From the NCBI RefSeq assembly GCF_008727755.1, contig NZ_CP044231.1, positions 310,001 through 374,000 of the forward strand: a stretch of 64,000 bases of DNA, written 5' to 3'. The position numbers and the translations under genes are program-made. Each line of letters starts with the position of its first letter. Within the stretch, counting starts at the first letter, position 1. Positions 16,804 to 24,396 of this stretch are shown here, one piece after another. This DNA is from Microbacterium caowuchunii (GTDB taxonomy: Bacteria; Actinomycetota; Actinomycetes; Actinomycetales; Microbacteriaceae). The notes beneath the pieces are model-generated. The model did no database searches. It was not told the origin of the DNA and saw only the letters and a list, made by a program, of their open reading frames with translations.

Positions 16804-17501
16804 CCGGACGTCGTGCGCTCGTGGTCCGTGGCGGATGGGAGGGGCACCATCCGGTCGAGGCGACCGACATGTTCCTGCCGTTCCTCGAGGGTGAGGGGTT
16901 CGCGGTGCGCGTCGAGGACTCCAACGAGATCTACGCGGACCGCGCCGTCATGGATGCGACGGACCTCGTCCTGCAGAGCGTGACGATGTCGGAGATCTCC
17001 CGGGGCGCCCTGAACGGACTCCGCTCGGCCGTGGAACGCGGCACGGGGCTCGCCGGCTGGCACGGCGGGATCGCGGACTCCTATCGGGGGAGCTCCGACT
17101 ACCTCCAGCTGATCGGGGGGCAGTTCGCGACGCATCCGTCGACCCACCCGGACGCGTGCCGGGGGGAGGAATCCGACAACTTCCTTCCGCACACGATCGA
17201 GATCACCGAGCTGGGCCGCAGCCATGACATCACCGCCGGCCTGGCGGACTTCCCGCTCACGACCGAGCAGTACTGGGTGCTCAGCGACGACCTCAACGAC
17301 GTCCTCGCCACGACGACGCACCCCCTCCAGCCCTACCATCCGTGGCACCGCCCCACCACCTCGCCCGCGGTGTGGACACGCGCGTGGGGGCGGGGACGCG
17401 TGTTCGTGGCCACCCCGGGACACAGCCTCGACGTCCTCGCCGATCCGAACGTCCGCACCATCATCGAGAGGGGGCTGCTGTGGGCGAGCCGCACGGCATA
17501 G
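16800..17501 (+). CDS. ThuA domain protein
   Basis: A 233-residue single ThuA (glutamine-amidotransferase-like) domain: ALVVRGGWEGHHPVEATDMF, then GLAGWHGGIADSYRGSSDYLQLIGGQFATHP and RPTTSPAVWTRAWGRGRVF. ThuA-like proteins accompany sugar dehydrogenases in trehalose and 3-ketoglycoside use. Translation is coupled to the upstream gene by ATGA and to the next by a 22-bp overlap. Cytoplasmic; the precise reaction is not known from sequence. Confidence 0.92.
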   Translation: MTGRRALVVRGGWEGHHPVEATDMFLPFLEGEGFAVRVEDSNEIYADRAVMDATDLVLQSVTMSEISRGALNGLRSAVERGTGLAGWHGGIADSYRGSSDYLQLIGGQFATHPSTHPDACRGEESDNFLPHTIEITELGRSHDITAGLADFPLTTEQYWVLSDDLNDVLATTTHPLQPYHPWHRPTTSPAVWTRAWGRGRVFVATPGHSLDVLADPNVRTIIERGLLWASRTA

Positions 17502-18574
17502 GCATCGTGGGCCTCGGAGTGATCTCGGGGCAGTACCTGGAGACCCTCGGGACCCATCCCGGTGTCCGCATCGCCGCGACCGCGGACCTCGATACCGCAC
17601 GTGCGGCCGCCGTCGCGGAACGCTTCCCCGGATGCCGGGCGCTGTCGGTGGCGGAGCTGGTGGCGGACCCGGAGGTCCGGACCGTCCTGAACCTCACCGT
17701 CCCGGCCGCGCATGCGGACGTCGCGTCCGCCGCGATCAGAAGCGGCAAGAACGTCTTCGGGGAGAAACCCTTGGCGGCGACCCTCGCCGCGGCCCGCGCG
17801 GTGATGGCGCTGCCCGGGCCGGGATGGGTCGGCTGCGCACCGGACACCGTCCTCGGGACGGGGATCCAGACCGCACGTGCCCTCGTGGACGCGGGGGAGA
17901 TCGGCCGCCCCGTCGCAGCCGTCGCGACGTGGGTCTCGCCCGGTCACGAGGCGTGGCACCCGCACCCGGACTTCTACTACCGGGAGGGCGGCGGTCCGCT
18001 CCTGGACATGGGCCCGTACTACCTCACCTCGCTGTTCCACCTGCTCGGACCGGTCGCGCGGGTGACCGGGGCCTCTTCCCGGCCGCGTGCCACGCGACGC
18101 ATCGCGTCCGGTCCGCGGGCCGGAGAGGAGATCCCGGTGGAGGTCGACACGCATGTGACGGGGGTGCTGGAGCACGTGGACGGAGCCGTGTCGACGGTGA
18201 CGTTCAGCTTCGACGCCGCGGCGACGGATGCTGCGCCGATAGAGGTGCACGGAGAGACCGGTTCGCTCTCCGTTCCGGATCCGAACCACTTCGCGGGGGA
18301 GGTGCGCCTGCGGCGGCCGGCAGATCAGGCCTGGACGCCCGTGGGCGCGCAGGCCGGGTACATCGATGCCGGTCGCGGCATCGGCCTCCTCGACTTCATC
18401 GGGGGAGGCCGCCGTGCGGACGGCGCCATCGCCCTGCACGTGCTCGAGATCATGACGGCCCTCATGGATTCCGCCGCGCAGGGCCGCCGGATCGACCTGT
18501 CCACGACCGCCACCCGCCCTCCGCTCGTGCCGTTGACGACACCCGCGCAGTGGAGGCGGACGGTCAGCGGGTGA
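17480..18574 (+). CDS. Gfo/Idh/MocA family oxidoreductase (second)
   Basis: A 364-residue NAD(P)-dependent dehydrogenase, distinct from the one two genes upstream: GIGIVGLGVISGQYLETLG (Rossmann), GKNVFGEKPLAAT (Lys), and YYREGGGPLLDMGPYYLTSLFHLLGP. The GTG at 17480 lies inside the ThuA gene behind gagaggggg; earlier in-frame sequence is ThuA read in another frame. Two dehydrogenases flanking ThuA suggest successive oxidation and reduction of one sugar. Its end overlaps the convergent acyl-CoA dehydrogenase gene by 11 bp. Confidence 0.92.
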   Translation: MGEPHGIGIVGLGVISGQYLETLGTHPGVRIAATADLDTARAAAVAERFPGCRALSVAELVADPEVRTVLNLTVPAAHADVASAAIRSGKNVFGEKPLAATLAAARAVMALPGPGWVGCAPDTVLGTGIQTARALVDAGEIGRPVAAVATWVSPGHEAWHPHPDFYYREGGGPLLDMGPYYLTSLFHLLGPVARVTGASSRPRATRRIASGPRAGEEIPVEVDTHVTGVLEHVDGAVSTVTFSFDAAATDAAPIEVHGETGSLSVPDPNHFAGEVRLRRPADQAWTPVGAQAGYIDAGRGIGLLDFIGGGRRADGAIALHVLEIMTALMDSAAQGRRIDLSTTATRPPLVPLTTPAQWRRTVSG

Positions 18575-19727
18575 GGCGGCGTCCGATGATCTCCTTCATG
18601 ATCTCGGTCGTGCCGCCGAAGATGGTGGCGACGCGGGAGTCCATGTAGTCGCGGGCGACGGCGTATTCGCGCATGAAGCCGTAACCGCCGTGCAGCTGCA
18701 GCGCGCGCTGGATGACGCGCTGGTGGAGCTCGGTCGCCCACCATTTGGCCATCGCGGCGGTGACCTCGTCCAGGGCGTGGTTGGACGCATCCAGGATGCA
18801 GCGGTCGATGAAGGTCTGGGTGACCTCGATCTCGGTGGCGAGTTCGGCGAGGTAGAAGCGGTTCGCCTGGAAGTCCGCGATGCGCTGATCGAAGGCGGTG
18901 CGCTCGATGGAGTACGCGAGGGCCTGTTCGAACGTCGCACGCATGCGGGCCATCGAGGTCACGGCGATGCTGAGGCGTTCGATGGGCAGGTTGTGGCGCA
19001 TGTTCCGGAAGCCCTCGCCCGCGGCGCCGAGGATGTTTCCGCGGGGGACGCGGACGTCCTGGAAGGAGAGCTCCGCGGTGTCCTGCGCGGGCAGGCCGAT
19101 CTTCTTCAGCGGTCCGGTGCGGGTGAAGCCCGGGGCGTCCGCATCGACGACGAGCATGCTGATCCCGCCGCGGCCGGCATCCGGGTCCGTGCGGACCGCG
19201 ACGAGGAAGAAGTCCGCGACGAGTCCGTTGGAGATGAAGGTCTTGGCACCGTTGAGGACGAGGTCGTCGCCGTCGGGCAGCGCCGTCGTCGTGATCGCCG
19301 CGAGGTCCGACCCGGTCCCGGGCTCGGTCATCGCGATGGCGCCCACCTTGTCCCCGGCGAGCATGGGTGCCAGCCAGCGCTGGTTCTGCTCGGGGGTGCC
19401 GAACTCGATGAAGTACGGCGCGACGAGGTCGTTCTCGCCGCTGATCGACATCGAGACATCGCTCGCCCCGGCTCGGGCGAATTCCTCGATGACGATCGCG
19501 TTGAACCGGAAATCGTCCACTCCGCCGCCGCCGAACTCCTCCGGCGCGGTGATGCCGATCAGCCCGGTCTCGGCCGCCTTGCGGAACAGCGCGCGGTCGA
19601 CGCGGCCCTCGGCTCCCCAGGCATCGAGGTGAGGGGTCACCTCCCGCTCCACGAAGCGCCGCACGACGTCGCGGAACTCCTCGTGGGACTCGTCGAAGAT
19701 CGTGCGGGGCAGAGCGACGCTGGTCAT
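18564..19727 (-). CDS. Acyl-CoA dehydrogenase
   Basis: A 387-residue FAD enzyme of full length. Signatures: AMTEPGTGSDLAAITTTA, the central sheet, QLHGGYGFMREYAVARDYMD and the C-terminal FGGTTEIMKEIIGRRL. It introduces the alpha-beta double bond into an acyl-CoA; substrate chain length is unclear, and isovaleryl-CoA is one candidate because the leucine operon at 39.7 kb lacks this step. It has its own promoter with TACAAT 7 nt before the ATG and an inverted repeat over the -35 region. Confidence 0.95.
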   Translation of the reverse strand: MTSVALPRTIFDESHEEFRDVVRRFVEREVTPHLDAWGAEGRVDRALFRKAAETGLIGITAPEEFGGGGVDDFRFNAIVIEEFARAGASDVSMSISGENDLVAPYFIEFGTPEQNQRWLAPMLAGDKVGAIAMTEPGTGSDLAAITTTALPDGDDLVLNGAKTFISNGLVADFFLVAVRTDPDAGRGGISMLVVDADAPGFTRTGPLKKIGLPAQDTAELSFQDVRVPRGNILGAAGEGFRNMRHNLPIERLSIAVTSMARMRATFEQALAYSIERTAFDQRIADFQANRFYLAELATEIEVTQTFIDRCILDASNHALDEVTAAMAKWWATELHQRVIQRALQLHGGYGFMREYAVARDYMDSRVATIFGGTTEIMKEIIGRRLTR

Positions 19728-19734
19728 GAATCAC

Positions 19735-19775
19735 ATTGTATGAGTAGTTCAATGATTTAATCCAGCAACTAAATC
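19735..19775 (-). promoter_or_regulatory. Leaderless promoter and inverted repeat of the acyl-CoA dehydrogenase gene
   Basis: The -10 TACAAT (19740-19735) is 7 nt from the ATG. The AT-rich inverted repeat GATTTA...TAAATC (19754-19775, 10-nt centre) covers the -35 zone, where a repressor would block transcription. Confidence 0.6.
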
Positions 19776-19859
19776 GCGGACGGGTCGGGCGCGCCGCGCT
19801 ACGCTGATTCCGTTGCTGATCCGCGCCCGCGTGCGGCCGACCCGAGGGGGACACCGACC

Positions 19860-20258
19860 ATGATCGACCTGGCGACCGTGCGCCGAGCGGCCGACGCCGC
19901 CCTGTCCCGGGCTGCGGAGCTCGGGCTCTCCGTCAGCGTCGTCGTCTGCGACGATCGGGGCCACGAGGTGTTCGGGTGCCGGGGCGACGGAGCGAGCTGG
20001 CAGACCGTGGAGATCGCGCGGGCGAAAGCGCAGACGGCGGCGAGTTTCGGTCGCGACAGCGCTGCACTCGGGACCATGCGGGAGAAGTGGCCGGACGTGT
20101 TCGCCATCGCGAACGACGCCCTGCCCTTCCGTGCCACGTCGCTCGCCGGTGGCCTCGTCGTCATCCGTGACGGCCGCACGCTGGCGGCCGTCGGGGTCAG
20201 CGGAGCGCTCCCCGATCAGGATGTGGAGATCGCCGAGGCTGCTCGCGCGCTCTTCTAG
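19860..20258 (+). CDS. GlcG/HbpS-like heme-binding family protein
   Basis: A 132-residue single-domain protein of the GlcG/HbpS fold: VRRAADAALSRAAELGLSVSVVVCDD at the N-terminus and GGLVVIRDGRTLAAVGVSGALPDQDVEIAEAA at the C-terminus, both diagnostic. Family members bind heme or act as accessory proteins in glycol, aromatic or cobalamin pathways; no specific role is visible. Start ATG follows gagggggacacc; a possible -10 TACGCT is at 19800-19805. No signal peptide. Confidence 0.9.
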   Translation: MIDLATVRRAADAALSRAAELGLSVSVVVCDDRGHEVFGCRGDGASWQTVEIARAKAQTAASFGRDSAALGTMREKWPDVFAIANDALPFRATSLAGGLVVIRDGRTLAAVGVSGALPDQDVEIAEAARALF

Positions 20259-20279
20259 CGCGGAACGGGCGGGCCCGGG

Positions 20280-20618
20280 TCAGGCGGCGGATCGCGACGA
20301 CGCGGTCGCGCCGGCCTTCTCCAGCAGGGCGAAGTCGACGTTCAGGCCCCCGCTGGAGTTCGCGGAGTTCGCGAGGTTCTTCACGAGCACCGGGTCGAGT
20401 GCTTCGGGCTCGGGGTTGTCGAAGACGAAGCGAAGCGGAATGGACGGGTGGATCCAGAGGGTCGAGCGGCCCGGTGCTTCGTCCCCGCTGTGCGTCCAGG
20501 ACAGCGTGAAGCTCTCGTTGCGGCGGAGCTTGGTCGCCAGCACGACTTTGAGGTGCGCGAGGATCCGGTCCGGAAAGGTCGCCGGCTCCGGGTCGTTCCC
20601 GTAGTAGATGTTTCCCAT
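20280..20618 (-). CDS. DUF7882-like small conserved protein
   Basis: A 112-residue protein beginning MGNIYYGNDPEPATFPDRIL and continuing AHLKVVLATKLRRNESFTLSW; this pattern is common in Microbacteriaceae proteins now placed in DUF7882 and sometimes mis-named DNA ligase. It is far too short for a ligase and has no nucleotidyltransferase motif. Function unknown. Start follows agagggggcgatcatc. Divergent from a MarR regulator across an AT-rich segment, so it may be its target. Confidence 0.85.
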   Translation of the reverse strand: MGNIYYGNDPEPATFPDRILAHLKVVLATKLRRNESFTLSWTHSGDEAPGRSTLWIHPSIPLRFVFDNPEPEALDPVLVKNLANSANSSGGLNVDFALLEKAGATASSRSAA

Positions 20619-20710
20619 GATGATCGCCCCCTCTGCTGCGTGAGGTGCAGCGTCGACGACCGCGGCAGACCCGCGGTCTCTCTCGGCACGGTTGTGACCG
20701 GTGCCATCAC

Positions 20711-20775
20711 GCTAGCAAAAAAGGTACGTAAACTTAGATAAATGAATTAAACGTTAGAAGTAATTAATAGTTCTC
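20711..20775. promoter_or_regulatory. AT-rich divergent control region with direct repeats
   Basis: A 65-bp AT-rich island in otherwise GC-rich DNA lies between the DUF7882-like gene and the MarR gene. It contains TAAACTTAGA (20729-20738) and TAAACGTTAGA (20748-20758), about two helical turns apart, which could be binding sites for the adjacent MarR protein, and a TAGCGT -10 candidate for the minus-strand gene at its left edge. Confidence 0.55.
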
Positions 20776-20804
20776 ATCGGCACCCCCGAGGCGACGTTCT
20801 GTGG

Positions 20805-21257
20805 GTGAGGATGGGGGAATGGGACGGATACTCCATGGCTGACCTGCATGGGGCACTGCGGCGCTATCTGGACGCCCGGAACTCGTCGCTGACGGCAGCC
20901 CGGCAGACACTCAAGGTCAACGAGCTGGACGCGCGCGCGATCCTGTTCATCGCGGATCGTCCCGGGATCCGCCCGGGCGAGCTGCGCGACTACCTGGGTG
21001 TGACCTCGGCAGGCGTGACGACGCTGGTCGACCGCCTGGTCGAACGCGGGATCGTCCGCCGGGACGTGGACGAGGCCGATCGCCGGGTCACCCACATCAC
21101 GCTCACGATCGATCTCCGCTCGGAGCCCTGGTCGGCGCTCACGCAGTTCGACCACGAATTCCAGCGCGCGCTCACGGCGCGGAACGACTCCGACAGCGCC
21201 CGGTTCTCCGAGCTGCTCGACTCGCTCACCACCGAGGTGCGTTCCGAGGGATCCTGA
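20805..21257 (+). CDS. MarR-family transcriptional regulator
   Basis: Up to 150 residues with a winged-helix core: LDARAILFIADRPGIRPGELRDYLGVTSAGVTTLVDRLVERGIV and the wing RRDVDEADRRVTHITLT. The start is uncertain: GTG 20805, ATG 20811 and ATG 20835 are all possible; the last has ggacgga at a good distance and gives 140 residues. It probably acts on the AT-rich divergent promoter next to it. Ligand unknown. Confidence 0.85.
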   Translation: MRMGEWDGYSMADLHGALRRYLDARNSSLTAARQTLKVNELDARAILFIADRPGIRPGELRDYLGVTSAGVTTLVDRLVERGIVRRDVDEADRRVTHITLTIDLRSEPWSALTQFDHEFQRALTARNDSDSARFSELLDSLTTEVRSEGS

Positions 21258-21264
21258 CCCGCGC

Positions 21265-21609
21265 CTAACGGCGGTCGTCGCCGACGAAGGCCCGGGACTT
21301 CGTCTCCAGGAACACGCACAGCGCGGAGACCATCGACAGCTCCGTCGCCAGCCGGTGTACGTCGGCGGAACTGAGCACCTCCGGTTCGTCATAGGGCTCG
21401 AGGGTGACGACCCACTCCATCGCCCCGGGACGCTGCGGCTGCATGTAGGTGACCCGGGAACTGTTGGTCAGCTTCACGGCCACCAGCCCGGTGTCCGCGC
21501 CCTCGTCGCCGTCCTGCTGGATGACCTTCGCCGTATCCCCGATCGGGTAACCGATCCGGCGGAACTCATCCAGCCACGACTCCAGCGTGGCCATGCTTCG
21601 AAACGGCAC
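21265..21609 (-). CDS. Conserved hypothetical protein
   Basis: A soluble protein of 109-114 residues that I do not assign to a family. It begins MATLESWLDEFRRIGYPIGDTA (ATG 21594) or five codons earlier at a GTG (21609) preceded by gggggcgg. It has an alternating beta-strand pattern (TGLVAVKLTNSSRVTYMQPQ, MEWVVTLEPYDEPEVLSSAD) and a C-terminal helix. No signal peptide or membrane segment. The coding bias and the 7-bp distance to the end of the convergent MarR gene support it being real. Confidence 0.7.
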   Translation of the reverse strand: MPFRSMATLESWLDEFRRIGYPIGDTAKVIQQDGDEGADTGLVAVKLTNSSRVTYMQPQRPGAMEWVVTLEPYDEPEVLSSADVHRLATELSMVSALCVFLETKSRAFVGDDRR

Positions 21610-21770
21610 AGTCCGCCCCCATCCGCACCCGGATCGACGCCCCGCGCGTCGTCATCGGTAATTATGCCTCCCGCGTGGACGTGCAGATGCACACGGGGAC
21701 GCATGTCAACCCGGCGCCGATCCGGGCGTGCAGGCCGCAGGGTGGGAGGACCCAACGAGAGGAACCGCAG

Positions 21771-22040
21771 ATGGCCGACACCACCCCGCACGCGCATGAC
21801 CGGGACGACGCCCGTTCCGACGACGCACCGCCCACCGACGCCGTCACGGACGAGGTGAAGGAATCCGCGATCAACGCCGCGCCCGACGTGGATCCCACGC
21901 AGAGCGGGGGTGGGTCAGAGGGAACGGATGCGCCCCGGGGGTCGGAGGACGTCCCGGATGAGGGCGGCGCCGACCCCGGTACCCGCAAGGTGGACGCGGG
22001 AAGCGCGGAGGAGACGGAGATCGAGGGCGCCTCGTCCTGA
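21771..22040 (+). CDS. Small acidic disordered protein
   Basis: An 89-residue protein very rich in Asp, Glu, Thr and Gly with no hydrophobic core (SGGGSEGTDAPRGSEDVPDE). The ATG at 21771 is behind gagaggaaccgcag, so earlier in-frame codons are not needed. One of four such small acidic proteins in this window. Probably cytoplasmic and intrinsically disordered; function unknown. Confidence 0.7.
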   Translation: MADTTPHAHDRDDARSDDAPPTDAVTDEVKESAINAAPDVDPTQSGGGSEGTDAPRGSEDVPDEGGADPGTRKVDAGSAEETEIEGASS

Positions 22041-22059
22041 GGTGACGGGGAACGCCTGC

Positions 22060-22200
22060 TCAGTCCTCGATCGGCTCCGCGTTCGCCTTCCCGTCGGACG
22101 AAGGGGCCCGGGCGTCCTCCCGGTCCCGCTCCTCCGGGTTCAGCTTCTCCAGGTCTGGCTCCGGTCCGGGAGCAGCGGGCGGTACATCGCGATCCGTCAT
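22060..22200 (-). CDS. 46-residue acidic hypothetical protein
   Basis: A short frame MTDRDVPPAAPGPEPDLEKL... ending in EPIED, strongly biased to acidic and Pro residues. Good third-position GC; the ribosome-binding site is weak. It sits between the convergent acidic gene and the phosphatase. It may be genuine, as similar small acidic genes occur elsewhere in the window, but the evidence is composition only. Confidence 0.45.
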   Translation of the reverse strand: MTDRDVPPAAPGPEPDLEKLNPEERDREDARAPSSDGKANAEPIED

Positions 22201-22264
22201 GGTCGCAGTCCAGCAGATCTCCGGCCCCTCCGGCATGGACTTGACAGGACCGGGGCGACCTCCG

Positions 22265-22996
22265 TCACGGGCGGTCGAGCCGGGTGTGCAGTCGGGCGAT
22301 GACGGCGTCGTCCACACCGACGTGAGCGAGATAACCGCGGACACCGCCGTGCGTCTGCTCCACCCATGTCAGGGCTTCAGCGAGCGCGGCCTCGGGGGAG
22401 CCGGCCAGCACCTCCAGCAGGTCCTCGGTCATCGTGATCCGGAACCGGCGGGCCTTGCGCACCATCCCCGCCGTCCACTCCCCGGCGAGGTTCGATGCGC
22501 TGGATTCGAAGTCCGCGGCCACATGCGGATAATCGATGCCGATCGCCAGGAGCGTCAGTGCGGTGACCAGGCCGGTGCGGTCCTTGCCCGCTGTGCAATG
22601 CACGACGACGGGGCCGTCGGCATCGGCGATCGCGCGGATGGCCGCGCCCACCTGCGGACCATGCTGGTCGAGGACGGTGCGGTACACGGAGCGCAGGGTG
22701 AGGGTGTCGAGATCCGACCTCCGTGCGCCCCCGCCGATCGGGATGCGGATGTACTCGGCGCCGACGGTGCGCAGACGATCGGCGCCGGTCAACCGGCGAT
22801 CCAGCCGCGAACGCAGATCGATCACGCGGGTGATGCCCAGCCGCGCCAGCGCGGCGCGTCCCGCCGGGGAGAGGCGGTGCAGCGCATCCGAGCGGTAGAG
22901 CACGCCCTCGCGCAGCAGCCCCGGCGCCACCTCGCGGAAGTTGTAGGTCCCGTCGATGGCGAGCCGGGTGGAGGAGGGTCCGGACGGCCCGTTCAT
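22265..22996 (-). CDS. Tyrosine-protein phosphatase (PtpB/Siw14-like DSP)
   Basis: A 243-residue phosphatase with the signature HCTAGKDRTG (P-loop Cys and Arg), preceded by YNFREVAPGLLREGVLYRSDAL and VIDLRS as in the mycobacterial PtpB type. It dephosphorylates phosphotyrosine or phosphoinositides. The ATG lies 6 nt after TAGAGT, indicating a leaderless transcript. A second gene of the same family is at 37.6 kb. Confidence 0.92.
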   Translation of the reverse strand: MNGPSGPSSTRLAIDGTYNFREVAPGLLREGVLYRSDALHRLSPAGRAALARLGITRVIDLRSRLDRRLTGADRLRTVGAEYIRIPIGGGARRSDLDTLTLRSVYRTVLDQHGPQVGAAIRAIADADGPVVVHCTAGKDRTGLVTALTLLAIGIDYPHVAADFESSASNLAGEWTAGMVRKARRFRITMTEDLLEVLAGSPEAALAEALTWVEQTHGGVRGYLAHVGVDDAVIARLHTRLDRP

Positions 22997-23002
22997 ACGT
23001 GC

Positions 23003-23008
23003 ACTCTA
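23003..23008 (-). promoter_or_regulatory. Leaderless -10 box of the phosphatase gene
   Basis: TAGAGT on the minus strand, exactly 6 nt before the ATG at 22996; no Shine-Dalgarno fits in the gap. Confidence 0.55.
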
Positions 23009-23037
23009 GTGCCGCTGCGAACGGTCGGGACGGGTTT

Positions 23038-24369
23038 CTACAGCCCGCCGTTCGGGCTCGTCGTGTGCTCCTGCGGGTTCCGCCACGCTCGCCCGACCGC
23101 CGCCACGTCCCGGCTGAGCCCGGCGCCGATCACCATGCCGATCGCGATCGCGATGAGCGAGCCGAATGTCTGCAGGATCGTGGAGGACGCCCCGCTCGAA
23201 CCCGAGGCCGCCTCGCTGAGCCCGATGAAGCCGATGGCGCCCGGGACGAGCAGCCAGTAGGCGCACGTGAGCATGATCCCGGTGGACGGCGCGGCGCGGA
23301 AATGCCCGACGAGGTAGACAGCAGGCACGACGATCACCGCGCCGATGAGGCCGGACAGTTGCGGACCGGTGAGGAGATTGCCCAGCAGCTGCGCCGAGTA
23401 TGCGACGAGAAGGGCGTAGAGGATCCAGATGAAGGATCGCGGTGGGGCGGAGGAGAAGAGGTAGTAGCCGACCCCGACCAGCACGATCCCGACCCACGGC
23501 GCCCAGCCGCCCAGCTGCTCCGGTGACGGTCCGGTGACCGTCGGTTCGCCCGCGACGGTGATGCCCGCGTACACACCGAACGCGAGCAGCGCGAGACGCG
23601 CGACACCGTAGACCAGTCGGCTCGCCCCGGCGATCATCTGACCGGAGGTGAGCTCGACCGCGGCGATCGTCATGGTGAGTCCGGGCAGGAACGACACCAG
23701 TGAGGGCGCGACGAGCCGGAGGACGTCGTCGTGCACGAGCGGGCGGACGAGGAGGGAGATCAACAGGGTGACCGCGAAGGCGGTGAAGACCGGGAGGATG
23801 AGCGACAGGGTCGCGAACCGGGAGCCGAGAAGAACGATCGTGCCGACGACGACGCCCAGGACGAGGTACACCGGCAGTGCGGTGACGGTCGGGTTCAGCA
23901 CCATCCCGAATCCGATGGTCAGCAGGGTGTAACCCACCACGGAGAGGACCGGCCCGAACCGGGGCGGATCGCTGGTGATGCGGCGCATGGTGGTGACCAC
24001 GTCCGCAGTGGTGACACGTTCCTGGAAGGCGCGCCGGACGAGGCGCTCCACGGCCGCGGACTGATCCAGTCGCAGCGGGGTCTGCTCCGCCGGGAAGATC
24101 GCCGTCTGCGACGGCGTACTCGTCGGGTCCTCGACCATCACGAGGGTCGGGAGGACGAAGACCCGCAGGGTGGGCTGCTCGTAGCGCTCCGCCAACTGCT
24201 GCAGGGTCTCCTGGACGTCGCTCGTCGCGAGCGAGGAGGCCAGGAGACCCGCGCCGAGCTCGCCGAGCATCTCGGGGACGCCCGCACCCGGCCCCGCCTC
24301 CGGCGGCCCGGGAGTCGTGCTCCGTATCACGCGGAGCGCCGCACGCACCCGATCGATCAGTCCGGACAC
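23038..24369 (-). CDS. Threonine/serine exporter family membrane protein (ThrE)
   Basis: A 443-residue protein: a soluble N-terminal ThrE domain (residues about 30-150, with LPTLVMVEDPTSTP and RLDQSAAVERLVRRAF) and about ten membrane helices (LSVVGYTLLTIGFGMVLN; YLVLGVVVGTIVLLGS; GIMLTCAYWLLVPGAIGFIGL). Fused ThrE domains export threonine or serine in Corynebacterium. Start is GTG 24369 behind ggagg. It follows the LuxR regulator by 27 bp on the same strand and may belong to its transcript. Confidence 0.92.
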   Translation of the reverse strand: MSGLIDRVRAALRVIRSTTPGPPEAGPGAGVPEMLGELGAGLLASSLATSDVQETLQQLAERYEQPTLRVFVLPTLVMVEDPTSTPSQTAIFPAEQTPLRLDQSAAVERLVRRAFQERVTTADVVTTMRRITSDPPRFGPVLSVVGYTLLTIGFGMVLNPTVTALPVYLVLGVVVGTIVLLGSRFATLSLILPVFTAFAVTLLISLLVRPLVHDDVLRLVAPSLVSFLPGLTMTIAAVELTSGQMIAGASRLVYGVARLALLAFGVYAGITVAGEPTVTGPSPEQLGGWAPWVGIVLVGVGYYLFSSAPPRSFIWILYALLVAYSAQLLGNLLTGPQLSGLIGAVIVVPAVYLVGHFRAAPSTGIMLTCAYWLLVPGAIGFIGLSEAASGSSGASSTILQTFGSLIAIAIGMVIGAGLSRDVAAVGRAWRNPQEHTTSPNGGL

Positions 24370-24396
24370 ATGTCCTCCGTCTTCGTGCGCCAGCCG

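Noticed and set aside
20280..20618. ATP-dependent DNA ligase
   Set aside because: Such names are attached to similar small proteins, but 112 residues without a KxDG motif cannot be a ligase.
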